From Vespa crabro (Eukaryota; Arthropoda; Insecta; Hymenoptera; Vespidae), in NCBI RefSeq assembly GCF_910589235.1, contig NC_060955.1, positions 13,784,837-13,848,836 of the forward strand: 64,000 bases of DNA. Reading direction: 5' to 3'. Position numbers and translations under genes: made by a program. The notes beneath the pieces were generated by a model that was not told the DNA's origin, searched no databases, and saw nothing but the letters and a program-made list of their open reading frames with translations. Positions 12,290 to 25,131 of this stretch are shown here, piece after piece; position 1 is the stretch's first letter, and every line of letters begins with the position of its first letter.

Positions 12290-12422
12290 GTTAAAATCGT
12301 GAAACCTTTAATAATACTCGTGCCCCAGTTTGAAGAAAGTTACCAGTCGATTCAGAACATTGCATTTCATAAGATCAAACATCTATTTTATCTTTGGAAT
12401 TGACGTTTTAACCTTGTTTCAC

Positions 12423-12436
12423 ATCGTATATACGAT
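12423..12436. repeat. 14-bp perfect palindrome ATCGTATATACGAT (representative)
   Basis: Found about 209 bases into A monomers and at the matching place in C. B usually has one changed base (GTATAAACG), E has TATACAAT, D has GTTATATACG, and F has TATACCAT, so the perfect dyad is specific to A, C and a few others. It is followed within a few bases by a second dyad, CGCT-N6-AGCG (12441-12454). Such dyads can extrude hairpins. Confidence 0.85.
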
Positions 12437-12555
12437 TTTTCGCTCATATAAGCGTATCGTCGAAAAACGAAATGTTGAAATCTCGTTCAATTTCATTGAT
12501 TTTATATTCTATCGATGCAGAGCAAAGAATATAACAAGAATATGACGTTTTTACT

Positions 12556-12897
12556 ATGTTTATATACGCGTTCACATATGATAATTATCGAAAAACGTAA
12601 TCGGCATACGCGAATTTCAGTATATGCGAAGTAAAAATCGTGAAATCTTTAATAATACTCGTGCCACAGTTTGAAAAATGTTACCAATCGATTCAGAACA
12701 TTGCATTTCATATGATCAGACATCTATTTTTATATTGAAATCAAAGTTTTTAACATTGTTTCATATCGTATATACGATTTTTCGCTCATATAAGCGTATC
12801 GTCGAAAAACGAAAAGTTGAAACCTCGTTCAATTTCATTGATTTTATATTCTATTGATACAGAATAAAGAATATAACATGAACATAACGTTTTTACT
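12556..12897 (+). repeat. Monomer type B (reference copy, 342 bp)
   Basis: It starts ATGTTTATATACGCGTTCAC, has GCGAAGTAAAAATCGTG, TATTGAAATCAAAGTTTTT, and ends with GATACAGAATAAAG and ATGAACATAACG. B is absent from 3-mers and always sits between A and C, or between C and C in the 8-mers. Most copies carry GTATAAACG, which breaks the 14-bp palindrome seen in A and C; this copy keeps the intact form. Confidence 0.92.
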
Positions 12898-13239
12898 ATG
12901 TTAAAATACTCGTTTTCATATGATAATTATCGATAAACTTAATCAACATACGCGAATTTCGGTATATGCGAAGTTAAAATCGTGAAATCTTTAATAATAC
13001 TTGTGCCACAGTTTGAAAAATGTTACCAATCGATTCAGAACATTGCATTTCATATGATCAAACATCTATTTTTATATTTGAATCACAGTTATTAACACTG
13101 TTTCATATCGTATATACGATTTTTCGCTCATATAAGCGTATCGTCGAAAAACGAAATGTTGAAATCTCGTTCAATTTCATTGATTTTATATTCTATCGAT
13201 GCAGAGCAAAGAATATAACAAGAATATGACGTTTTTACT
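12898..13239 (+). repeat. Monomer type C (reference copy, 342 bp)
   Basis: It starts ATGTTAAAATACTCGTTTTC, has GATAAACTTAATCAACATAC, and the unique TATTTGAATCACAGTTATT stretch followed by AACACTG. It keeps both the 10-bp and 14-bp palindromes. Its second half is close to A, with the same GAAATGTTGAAATCTCG region, so A and C may share ancestry in that half. Confidence 0.92.
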
Positions 13240-13917
13240 ATGTTCAAATACGCGTTCACATATGATAATTATCGAAAAACGTAATCGGCATACGCGAATT
13301 TCAGTATATGCGAAGTTAAAATCGAGAAATCTTTAATAATACTCATGCCACAGTTTGAAAAATATTACCAATCGAATCAGAACATTGCATTTCATAAGAT
13401 CAAACATCTATTTTATTTTGGAATCGTCGTTATAACCTTGTTTCATATGTTATATACGATTATTAGCTCATAAAGAAGTATCGTAGAAAAGCGAAATTTG
13501 AATTCTCAACAAATTTCAATGCATTTATATTCTATCGACGCAGAATACATATTGGAACAAGAATATAAGTTTGTAGCTATGTGTAAATACGAGTTTCAAC
13601 ATGAATATTGTCGAAAAATAAGAACGACACATGCGAATTTCGAGAATTGCGGAGATGAAATCGTGAAAACATTGAAATTACTTGTTCCACCGTTTGAAAA
13701 ATGTCACCAATCAATTCGGACATTGTATTTCTGAAGATCAAACATCTATTTAATCTTGGAATCGACGTTTTAACCTTGTTTCATATCGTATATACAATTT
13801 TTCGTTCATAATGGCGTACCATCGTAATACGAAATATTGAAATCTCATTCAAATTCAATTAGTTTATATTCTCTCGACGCAGAATGAAGAATATAACATG
13901 AATGTAACGTTTTTACT

Positions 13918-14936
13918 ATGTTTAAAAACGCGTTATTATATGATAATTATCGAAGAACGTGTTCGACATACGCGAATTTCGGTATATACGAAGTTAAAAT
14001 CGTGAAATATTTAATAATACTTGTGCCACAGTTTGAAAAATGTTACCAATCGATTCAGAACATTGCATTTCATAGGATCAAACATCTGTTTTATATTGAA
14101 ATCAAAGATTTTAACATTGTTTCATATCGTATATACCATTTTTCGCTCATATACGCGTATCGTCGAAAAACGAAAAGTTGAAATCTCGTTCAATTTCATT
14201 GATTTTATATTCTATTGATGCAGAGCAAAGAATATAACAAGAATATAACGTTTTTACTATGTTTAAATACGCGTTCACATATGATAATTATCGAAAAACG
14301 TAATCGGCATACGCGAATTTCAGTATATGCGAAGTTAAAATCGAGAAATCTTTAATAATACTCATGCCACAGTTTGAAAAATATTACCAATCGAATCAGA
14401 ACATTGCATTTCATAAGATCAAACATCTATTTTATTTTGGAATCGTCGTTATAACCTTGTTTCAGATGTTATATACGATTATTAGCTCATAAAGAAGTAT
14501 CGTCGAAAAGCGAAATTTGAATTCTCAACAAATTTCAATGCATTTATATTCTATCGACGCAGAATTCATATTGGAACAAGAATATAAGTTTGTAGCTATG
14601 TGTAAATACGAGTTTCAACATGAATATTGTCGAAAAATAAGATCGACACATGCGAATTTCGAGAATTGCGGAGATGAAATCGTGAAAACATTGAAATTAC
14701 TTGTTCCACCGTTTGAAAAATGTCACCAATCAATTCGGACATTGTATTTCTGAAGATCAAACATCTATTTAATCTTGGAATCGACGTTTTAACCTTGTTT
14801 CATATCGTATATACAATTTTTCGTTCATAATGGCGTACCATCGTAATACGAAATATTGAAATCTCATTCAAATTCAATGAGTTTATATTCTCTCGACGCA
14901 GAATAAAGAATATAACATGAATGTAACGTTTTTACT
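13918..14936 (+). repeat. 3-mer HOR with A/F hybrid first monomer (1019 bp)
   Basis: The monomer at 13918-14258 begins as A and switches to F after AAAATCGTGAAA, near 13995-14008, continuing with ATTTAATAATACTTGTGCC and CATAGGATC. D (14259-14597) and E (14598-14936) follow normally. The same hybrid recurs at 20037, so it was created once and then copied. Confidence 0.9.
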
Positions 14937-16974
14937 ATGTTTAAAAACGCGTTATTATATGATAATTATCGAAAAACGTGTTCGACATACGCGAATTTCG
15001 GTATATACGAAGTTAAAATCGTGAAACCTTTAATTATACTCGTGCCCCAGTTTGAAGAAAGTTACCAGTCGATTCAGAACATTGCATTTCATAAGATCAA
15101 ACATCTATTTTATCTTTGGAATTGACGTTTTAACCTTGTTTCACATCGTATATACGATTTTTCGCTCATATAAGCGTATCGTCGAAAAACGAAATGTTGA
15201 AATCTCGTTCAATTTCATTGATTTTATATTCTATCGATGCAGAGCAAAGAATATAACAAGAATATGACGTTTTTACTATGTTTAAATAAGCGTTCACATA
15301 TGATAATTATCGAAAAACGTAATCGGCATACGCGAATTTCAGTATATGCGAAGTTAAAATCGAGAAATCTTTAATAATACTCATGCCACAGTTTGAAAAA
15401 TATTACCAATCGAATCAGAACATTGCATTTCATAAGATCAAACATCTATTTTATTTTGGAATCGTCGTTATAACCTTGTTTCATATGTTATATACGATTA
15501 TTAGCTCATAAAGAAGTATCGTAGAAAAGCGAAATTTGAATTCTCAACAAATTTCAATGCATTTATATTCTATCGACGCAGAATACATATTGGAACAAGA
15601 ATATAAGTTTGTAGCTATGTGTTAATACGAGTTTCAACATGAATATTGTCGAAAAATAAGAACGACACATGCGAATTTCGAGAATTGCGGAGATGAAATC
15701 GTGAAAACATTGAAATTACTTGTTCCACCGTTTGAAAAATGTCACCAATCAATTCGGACATTGTATTTCTGAAGATCAAACATCTATTTAATCTTGGAAT
15801 CGACGTTTTAACCTTGTTTCATATCGTATATACAATTTTTCGTTCATAATGGCGTACCATCGTAATACGAAATATTGAAATCTCATTCAAATTCAATGAG
15901 TTTATATTCTCTCGACGCAGAATAAAGAATATAACATGAATGTAACGTTTTTACTATGTTTAAAAACGCGTTATTATATGATAATTATCGAAAAACGTGT
16001 TCGACATACGCGAATTTCGGTATATACGAAGTTGAAATCGTGAAACCTTTAATTATACTCGTGCCCCAGTTTGAAGAAAGTTACCAGTCGATTCAGAACA
16101 TTGCATTTCATAAGATCAAACATCTATTTTATCTTTGGAATTGACGTTTTAACCTTGTTTCACATCGTATATACGATTTTTCGCTCATATAAGCGTATCG
16201 TCGAAAAACGAAATGTTGAAATCTCGTTCAATTTCATTGATTTTATATTCTATCGATGCAGAGCAAAGAATATAACAAGAATATGACGTTTTTACTATGT
16301 TTAAATACGCGTTCACATATGATAATTATCGAAAAACGTAATCGGCATACGCGAATTTCAGTATATGCGAAGTTAAAATCGAGAAATCTTTAATAATACT
16401 CATGCCACAGTTTGAAAAATATTACCAATCGAATCAGAACATTGCATTTCATAAGATCAAACATCTATTTTATTTTGAAATCGTCGTTATAACCTTGTTT
16501 CATATGTTATATACGATTATTAGCTCATAAAGAAGTATCGTCGAAAAGCGAAATTTGAATTCTCAACAAATTTCAATGCATTTATATTCTATCGACGCAG
16601 AATTCATATTGTAACAAGAATATAAGTTTGTAGCTATGTGTAAATACGAGTTTCAACATGAATATTGTCGAAAAATAAGATCGACACATGCGAATTTCGA
16701 GAATTGCGGAGATGAAATCGTGAAAACATTGAAATTACATGTTCCACCGTTTGAAAAATGTCACCAATCAATTCGGACATTGTATTTCTGAAGATCAAAC
16801 ATCTATTTAATCTTGGAATCGACGTTTTAACCTTGTTTCATATCGTATATACAATTTTTCGTTCATAATGGCGTACCATCGTAATACGAAATATTGAAAT
16901 CTCATTCAAATTCAATGAGTTTATATTCTCTCGACGCAGAATAAAGAATATAACATGAATGTAACGTTTTTACT
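14937..16974 (+). repeat. Two 3-mer HORs A-D-E (2 x 1019 bp)
   Basis: Units start at 14937 and 15956. Both A monomers carry TTTAATTATACTC, a variant that also marks the units at 21056-25131. The first unit has the D2/E2 allele with TGTGTTAATACG at the D/E boundary. The second has D1 with a private GTAACAAG change near 16611. Confidence 0.92.
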
Positions 16975-18333
16975 ATGTTTAAAAACGCGTTATTATATGA
17001 TAATTATCGAAAAACGTGTTCGACATACGCGAATTTCGGTATATACGAAGTTAAAATCGTGAAATCTTTAATAATACTTATGCCACAGTTTGAAAAATTT
17101 TACCAATCGTTTCAGAACATTGCATTTCATAAGATCAAACATCTGTTTTATATTGATATCAAAGATTTTAACATTGTTTCATATCGTATATACGATTTTT
17201 CGCTCATATACGCTAATCGTCGAAATAAGAAAAGTTGAAACCTCGATCAATTTCATTGATTTTATATTCTATTGATATAGAATAAAGAATATTACATGAA
17301 TATAACGTTTTTATTACGTTTAAATACGCGTTTTCATATGATAATTATCGATAAACTTAATCGATAACGCGAATTTCGGTATAAGCGAAATTAAAATCGT
17401 GAAATATTTAATAATACTTGTGCCACAGTTTGAAAAATGTTACCAATCGATTCAGAACATTGCATTTCATAGGATCAAACATCTGTTTTATATTGAAATC
17501 AAAGATTTTAACATTGTTTCATATCGTATATACCATTTTTCGCTCATATACGCGTATCGTCGAAAAACGAAAAGTTGAATTCTCGTTCAATTTCATTGAT
17601 TTTATATTCTATTGATGCAGAGCAAAGAATATAACAAGAATATAACGTTTTTACTATGTTTAAATACGCGTTCACATATGATAATTATCGAAAAACGTAA
17701 TCGGCATACGCGAATTTCAGTATATGCGAAGTTGAAATCGAGAAATCTTTAATAATACTCATGCCACAGTTTGAAAAATATTACCAATCGAATCAGAACA
17801 TTGCATTTCATAAGATCAAACATCTATTTTATTTTGGAATCGTCGTTATAACCTTGTTTCATATGTTATATACGATTATTAGCTCATAAAGAAGTATCGT
17901 CGAAAAGCGAAATTTGAATTCTCAACAAATTTCAATGCATTTATATTCTATCGACGCAGAATTCATATTGGAACAAGAATATAAGTTTGTAGCTATGTGT
18001 AAATACGAGTTTCAACATGAATATTGTCGAAAAATAAGATCGACACATGCGAATTTCGAGAATTGCGGAGATGAAATCGTGAAAACATTGAAATTACTTG
18101 TTCCACCGTTTGAAAAATGTCACCAATCAATTCGGACATTGTATTTCTGAAGATCAAACATCTATTTAATCTTGGAATCGACGTTTTAACCTTGTTTCAT
18201 ATCGTATATACAATTTTTCGTTCATAATGGCGTACCATCGTAATACGAAATATTGAAATCTCATTCAAATTCAATGAGCTTATATTCTCTCGACGCAGAA
18301 TAAAGAATATAACATGAATGTAACGTTTTTACT
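16975..18333 (+). repeat. 4-mer HOR A'-F-D-E (1359 bp)
   Basis: Monomers start at 16975 (A'), 17316 (F), 17656 (D) and 17995 (E). It shares AAAATTTTACC, CCTCGATC, TTATTACG and GAAGTTGAAATCGAG with the 4-mer at 9838. Its E carries the rare GAGCTTATA variant also found in the E ending at 8133. Confidence 0.9.
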
Positions 18334-20036
18334 ATGTTTAAAAACGCGTTATTATATGATAATTATCGAAAAACGTGTTCGACATACGCGAATTTCGGTA
18401 TATACGAAGTTAAAATCGTGAAACCTTTAATAATACTCGTGCCCCAGTTTGAAGAAAGTTACCATTCGATTCAGAACATTGCATTTCATAAGATCAAACA
18501 TCTATTTTATCTTTGGAATTGACGTTTTAACCTTGTTTCACATCGTATATACGATTTTTCGCTCATATAAGCGTATCGTCGAAAAACGAAATGTTGAAAT
18601 CTCGTTCAATTTCATTGATTTTATATTCTATCGATGCAGAGCAAAGAATATAACAAGAATATGACGTTTTTACTATGTTTATATACGCGTTCACATATGA
18701 TAATTATCGAAAAACGTAATCGGCATACGCGAATTTCAGTATATGCGAAGTAAAAATCGTGAAATCTTTAATAATACTCGTGCCACAGTTTGAAAAATGT
18801 TACCAATCGATTCAGAACATTGCATTTCATATGATCAAACATCTATTTTTATATTGAAATCAAAGTTTTTAACATTGTTTCATATCGTATAAACGATTTT
18901 TCGCTCATATAAGCGTATCGTCGAAAAACGAAAAGTTGAAACCTCGTTCAATTTCATTGATTTTATATTCTATTGATACAGAATAAAGAATATAACATGA
19001 ACATAACGTTTTTACTATGTTAAAATACTCGTTTTCATATGATAATTATCGATAAACTTAATCAACATACGCGAATTTCGGTATATGCGAAGTTAAAATC
19101 GTGAAATCTTTAATAATACTTGTGCCACAGTTTGAAAAATGTTACCAATCGATTCAGAACATTGCATTTCATATGATCAAACATCTATTTTTATATTTGA
19201 ATCACAGTTATTAACACTGATACATATCGTATATACGATTTTTCGCTCATATAAGCGTATCTTCGAAAAACGAAATGTTGAAATCTCGTTCAATTTCATT
19301 GATTTTATATTCTATCGATGCAGAGCAAAGAATATAACAAGAATATGACGTTTTTACTATGTTCAAATACGCGTTCACATATGATAATTATCGAAAAACG
19401 TAATCGGCATACGCGAATTTCAGTATATGCGAAGTTAAAATCGAGAAATCTTTAATAATACTCATGCCACAGTTTGAAAAATATTACCAATCGAATCAGA
19501 ACATTGCATTTCATAAGATCAAACATCTATTTTATTTTGGAATCGTCGTTATAACCTTGTTTCATATGTTATATACGATTATTAGCTCATAAAGAAGTAT
19601 CGTAGAAAAGCGAAATTTGAATTCTCAACAAATTTCAATGCATTTATATTCTATCGACGCAGAATACATATTGGAACAAGAATATAAGTTTGTAGCTATG
19701 TGTAAATACGAGTTTCAACATGAATATTGTCGAAAAATAAGAACGACACATGCGAATTTCGAGAATTGCGGAGATGAAATCGTGAAAACATTGAAATTAC
19801 TTGTTCCACCGTTTGAAAAATGTCACCAATCAATTCGGACATTGTATTTCTGAAGATCAAACATCTATTTAATCTTGGAATCGACGTTTTAACCTTGTTT
19901 CATATCGTATATACAATTTTTCGTTCATAATGGCGTACCATCGTAATACGAAATATTGAAATCTCATTCAAATTCAATTAGTTTATATTCTCTCGACGCA
20001 GAATGAAGAATATAACATGAATGTAACGTTTTTACT
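18334..20036 (+). repeat. 5-mer HOR A-B-C-D-E, mosaic (1703 bp)
   Basis: The left part matches the unit at 8134 (ACCATTCG, AACACTGATAC, ATCTTCG). The right end matches the E of the unit at 12215 (TCAATTAG, AATGAAG near 19976-20006) and is followed by the same A/F hybrid. The unit therefore looks like a recombinant of two HOR lineages. Confidence 0.9.
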
Positions 20037-21055
20037 ATGTTTAAAAACGCGTTATTATATGATAATTATCGAAAAACGTGTTCGACATACGCGAATTTCG
20101 GTATATACGAAGTTAAAATCGTGAAATATTTAATAATACTTGTGCCACAGTTTGAAAAATGTTACCAATCGATTCAGAACATTGCATTTCATAGGATCAA
20201 ACATCTGTTTTATATTGAAATCAAAGATTTTAACATTGTTTCATATCGTATATACCATTTTTCGCTCATATACGCGTATCGTCGAAAAACGAAAAGTTGA
20301 AATCTCGTTCAATTTCATTGATTTTATATTCTATTGATGCAGAGCAAAGAATATAACAAGAATATAACGTTTTTACTATGTTTAAATACGCGTTCACATA
20401 TGATAATTATCGAAAAACTTAATCGGCATACGCGAATTTCAGTATATGCGAAGTTAAAATCGAGAAATCTTTAATAATACTCATGCCACAGTTTGAAAAA
20501 TATTACCAATCGAATCAGAACATTGCATTTCATAAGATCAAACATCTATTTTATTTTGGAATCGTCGTTATAACCTTGTTTCATATGTTATATACGATTA
20601 TTAGCTCATAAAGAAGTATCGTCGAAAAGCGAAATTTGAATTCTCAACAAATTTCAATGCATTTATATTCTATCGACGCAGAATTCATATTGGAACAAGA
20701 ATATAAGTTTGTAGCTATGTGTAAATACGAGTTTCAACATGAATATTGTCGAAAAATAAGATCGACACATGCGAATTTCGAGAATTGCGGAGATGAAATC
20801 GTGAAAACATTGAAATTACTTGTTCCACCGTTTGAAAAATGTCACCAATCAATTCGGACATTGTATTTCTGAAGATCAAACATCTATTTAATCTTGGAAT
20901 CGACGTTTTAACCTTGTTTCATATCGTATATACAATTTTTCGTTCATAATGGCGTACCATCGTAATACGAAATATTGAAATCTCATTCAAATTCAATGAG
21001 TTTATATTCTCTCGACGCAGAATAAAGAATATAACATGAATGTAACGTTTTTACT
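20037..21055 (+). repeat. 3-mer HOR with A/F hybrid first monomer (1019 bp)
   Basis: The hybrid monomer is at 20037-20377, D at 20378-20716 and E at 20717-21055. It is a near copy of 13918-14936 at an offset of 6119 bp. It differs by CTTAATCGG instead of CGTAATCGG near 20418 and by AAAAACG instead of AGAACG near 20072. Confidence 0.9.
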
Positions 21056-24000
21056 ATGTTTAAAAACGCGTTATTATATGATAATTATCGAAAAACGTGT
21101 TCGACATACGCGAATTTCGGTATATACGAAGTTAAAATCGTGAAACCTTTAATTATACTCGTGCCCCAGTTTGAAGAAAGTTACCAGTCGATTCAGAACA
21201 TTGCATTTCATAAGATCAAACATCTATTTTATCTTTGGAATTGACGTTTTAACCTTGTTTCACATCGTATATACGATTTTTCGCTCATATAAGCGTATCG
21301 TCGAAAAACGAAATGTTGAAATCTCGTTCAATTTCATTGATTTTATATTCTATTGATGCAGAGCAAAGAATATAACAAGAATATGACGTTTTTACTATGT
21401 TTAAATACGCGTTCACATATGATAATTATCGAAAAACGTAATCGGCATACGCGAATTTCAGTATATGCGAAGTTAAAATCGAGAAATCTTTAATAATACT
21501 CATGCCACAGTTTGAAAAATATTACCAATCGAATCAGAACATTGCATTTCATAAGATCAAACATCTATTTTATTTTGGAATCGTCGTTATAACCTTGTTT
21601 CATATGTTATATACGATTATTAGCTCATAAAGAAGTATCGTAGAAAAGCGAAATTTGAATTCTCAACAAATTTCAATGCATTTATATTCTATCGACGCAG
21701 AATACATATTGGAACAAGAATATAAGTTTGTAGCTATGTGTTAATACGAGTTTCAACATGAATATTGTCGAAAAATAAGAACGACACATGCGAATTTCGA
21801 GAATTGCGGAGATGAAATCGTGAAAACATTGAAATTACTTGTTCCACCGTTTGAAAAATGTCACCAATCAATTCGGACATTGTATTTCTGAAGATCAAAC
21901 ATCTATTTAATCTTGGAATCGACGTTTTAACCTTGTTTCATATCGTATATACAATTTTTCGTTCATAATGGCGTACCATCGTAATACGAAATATTGAAAT
22001 CTCATTCAAATTCAATGAGTTTATATTCTCTCGACGCAGAATAAAGAATATAACATGAATGTAACGTTTTTACTATGTTTAAAAACGCGTTATTATATGA
22101 TAATTATCGAAAAACGTGTTCGACATACGCGAATTTCGGTATATACGAAGTTAATATCGTGAAACCTTTAATTATACTCGTGCCCCAGTTTGAAGAAAGT
22201 TACCAGTCGATTCAGAACATTGCATTTCATAAGATCAAACATCTATTTTATCTTTGGAATTGACGTTTTAACCTTGTTTCACATCGTATATACGATTTTT
22301 CGCTCATATAAGCGTATCGTCGAAAAACGAAATGTTGAAATCTCGTTCAATTTCATTGATTTTATATTCTATCGATGCAGAGCAAAGAATATAACAAGAA
22401 TATGACGTTTTTACTATGTTTAAATACGCGTTCACATATGATAATTATCGAAAAACGTAATCGGCATACGCGAATTTCAGTATATGCGAAGTTAAAATCG
22501 TGAAATCTTTAATAATACTCATGCCACAGTTTGAAAAATATTACCAATCGAATCAGAACATTGCATTTCATAAGATCAAACATCTATTTTATTTTGGAAT
22601 CGTCGTTATAACCTTGTTTCATATGTTATATACGATTATTAGCTCATAAAGAAGTATCGTCGAAAAGCGAAATTTGAATTCTCAACAAATTTCAATGCAT
22701 TTATATTCTATCGACGCAGAATTCATATTGGAACAAGAATATAAGTTTGTAGCTATGTGTAAATACGAGTTTCAACATGAATATTGTCGAAAAATAAGAT
22801 CGACACATGCGAATTTCGAGAATTGCGGAGATGAAATCGTGAAAACATTGAAATTACTTGTTCCACCGTTTGAAAAATGTCACCAATCAATTCGGACATT
22901 GTATTTCTGAAGATCAAACATCTATTTAATCTTGGAATCGACGTTTTAACCTTGTTTCATATCGTATATACAATTTTTCGTTCATAATGGCGTACCATCG
23001 TAATACGAAATATTGAAATCTCATTCAAATTCAATGAGTTTATATTCTCTCGACGCAGAATAAAGAATATAACATGAATGTAACGTTTTTACTATGTTTA
23101 AAAACGCGTTATTATATGATAATTATCGAAAAACGTGTTCGACATACGCGAATTTCGGTATATACGAAGTTAATATCGTGAAACCTTTAATTATACTCGT
23201 GCCCCAGTTTGAAGAAAGTTACCAGTCGATTCAGAACATTGCATTTCATAAGATCAAACATCTATTTTATCTTTGGAATTGACGTTTTAACCTTGTTTCA
23301 CATCGTATATACGATTTTTCGCTCATATAAGCGTATCGTCGAAAAACGAAATGTTGAAATCTCGTTCAATTTCATTGATTTTATATTCTATCGATGCAGA
23401 GCAAAGAATATAACAAGAATATGACGTTTTTACTATGTTTAAATACGCGTTCACATATGATAATTATCGAAAAACGTAATCGGCATACGCGAATTTCAGT
23501 ATATGCGAAGTTAAAATCGAGAAATCTTTAATAATACTCATGCCACAGTTTGAAAAATATTACCAATCGAATCAGAACATTGCATTTCATAAGATCAAAC
23601 ATCTATTTTATTTTGGAATCGTCGTTATAACCTTGTTTCATATGTTATATACGATTATTAGCTCATAAAGAAGTATCGTCGAAAAGCGAAATTTGAATTC
23701 TCAACAAATTTCAATGCATTTATATTCTATCGACGCAGAATTCATATTGGAACAAGAATATAAGTTTGTAGCTATGTGTAAATACGAGTTTCAACATGAA
23801 TATTGTCGAAAAATAAGATCGACACATGCGAATTTCGAGAATTGCGGAGATGAAATCGTGAAAACATTGAAATTACTTGTTCCACCGTTTGAAAAATGTC
23901 ACCAATCAATTCGGACATTGTATTTCTGAAGATCAAACATCTATTTAATCTTGGAATCGACGTTTTAACCTTGTTTCATATCGTATATACAATTTTTCGT

Positions 24001-25131
24001 TCATAATGGCGTACCATCGTAATACGAAATATTGAAATCTCATTCAAATTCAATGAGTTTATATTCTCTCGACGCAGAATAAAGAATATAACATGAATGT
24101 AACGTTTTTACTATGTTTAAAAACGCGTTATTATATGATAATTATCGAAAAACGTGTTCGACATACGCGAATTTCGGTATATACGAAGTTAAAATCGTGA
24201 AACCTTTAATTATACTCGTGCCCCAGTTTGAAGAAAGTTACCAGTCGATTCAGAACATTGCATTTCATAAGATCAAACATCTATTTTATCTTTGGAATTG
24301 ACGTTTTAACCTTGTTTCACATCGTATATACGATTTTTCGCTCATATAAGCGTATCGTCGAAAAACGAAATGTTGAAATCTCGTTCAATTTCATTGATTT
24401 TATATTCTATCGATGCAGAGCAAAGAATATAACAAGAATATGACGTTTTTACTATGTTTAAATACGCGTTCACATATGATAATTATCGAAAAACGTAATC
24501 GGCATACGCGAATTTCAGTATATGCGAAGTTGAAATCGAGAAATCTTTAATAATACTCATGCCACAGTTTGAAAAATATTACCAATCGAATCAGAACATT
24601 GCATTTCATAAGATCAAACATCTATTTTATTTTGGAATCGTCGTTATAACCTTGTTTCATATGTTATATACGATTATTAGCTCATAAAGAAGTATCGTAG
24701 AAAAGCGAAATTTGAATTCTCAACAAATTTCAATGCATTTATATTCTATCGACGCAGAATACATATTGGAACAAGAATATAAGTTTGTAGCTATGTGTTA
24801 ATACGAGTTTCAACATGAATATTGTCGAAAAATAAGAACGACACATGCGAATTTCGAGAATTGCGGAGATGAAATCGTGAAAACATTGAAATTACTTGTT
24901 CCACCGTTTGAAAAATGTCACCAATCAATTCGGACATTGTATTTCTGAAGATCAAACATCTATTTAATCTTGGAATCGACGTTTTAACCTTGTTTCATAT
25001 CGTATATACAATTTTTCGTTCATAATGGGGTACCATCGTAATACGAAATATTGAAATCTCATTCAAATTCAATGAGTTTATATTCTCTCGACGCAGAATA
25101 AAGAATATAACATGAATGTAACGTTTTTACT
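21056..25131 (+). repeat. Four 3-mer HORs A-D-E (4 x 1019 bp)
   Basis: Units start at 21056, 22075, 23094 and 24113. All A monomers carry TTTAATTATACTC. The adjacent units at 22075 and 23094 alone share GTTAATATCGTG, which marks a very recent local duplication. The first and last units have the D2/E2 allele with TGTGTTAATACG, the middle two D1/E1. Confidence 0.93.

Larger units (their letters stand above)
12215..12555 (+). repeat. Monomer type A (reference copy, 341 bp)
   Basis: Diagnostic features are AAACGCGTTATTATATG at the start, CCTTTAATAATACTCGTGCC, CAGTTTGAAGAAAGTTACC, and CTTTGGAATTGACG. It contains the palindromes GATAATTATC (12239-12248) and ATCGTATATACGAT (12423-12436), CGCT-N6-AGCG (12441-12454), and TTGAA-N6-TTCAA (12475-12490). 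By hand count it has about 55 C, 52 G and 23 CpG. It opens every 3-mer and 5-mer HOR. Confidence 0.93.
12215..13917 (+). repeat. 5-mer HOR A-B-C-D-E (1703 bp)
   Basis: Reference 5-mer used here to define types: A 12215-12555, B 12556-12897, C 12898-13239, D 13240-13578, E 13579-13917. D begins with the TGTTCAAATA variant that also marks the units at 8134 and 18334. E carries TCAATTAG and AATGAAG variants near 13856-13886. Confidence 0.93.

Noticed and set aside
12215..12555. Internal duplication of a ~170-bp half monomer
   Set aside because: The two halves share short pieces such as TCGAAAAACG, but these lie about 210 bp apart and no continuous half-to-half alignment is visible by eye.
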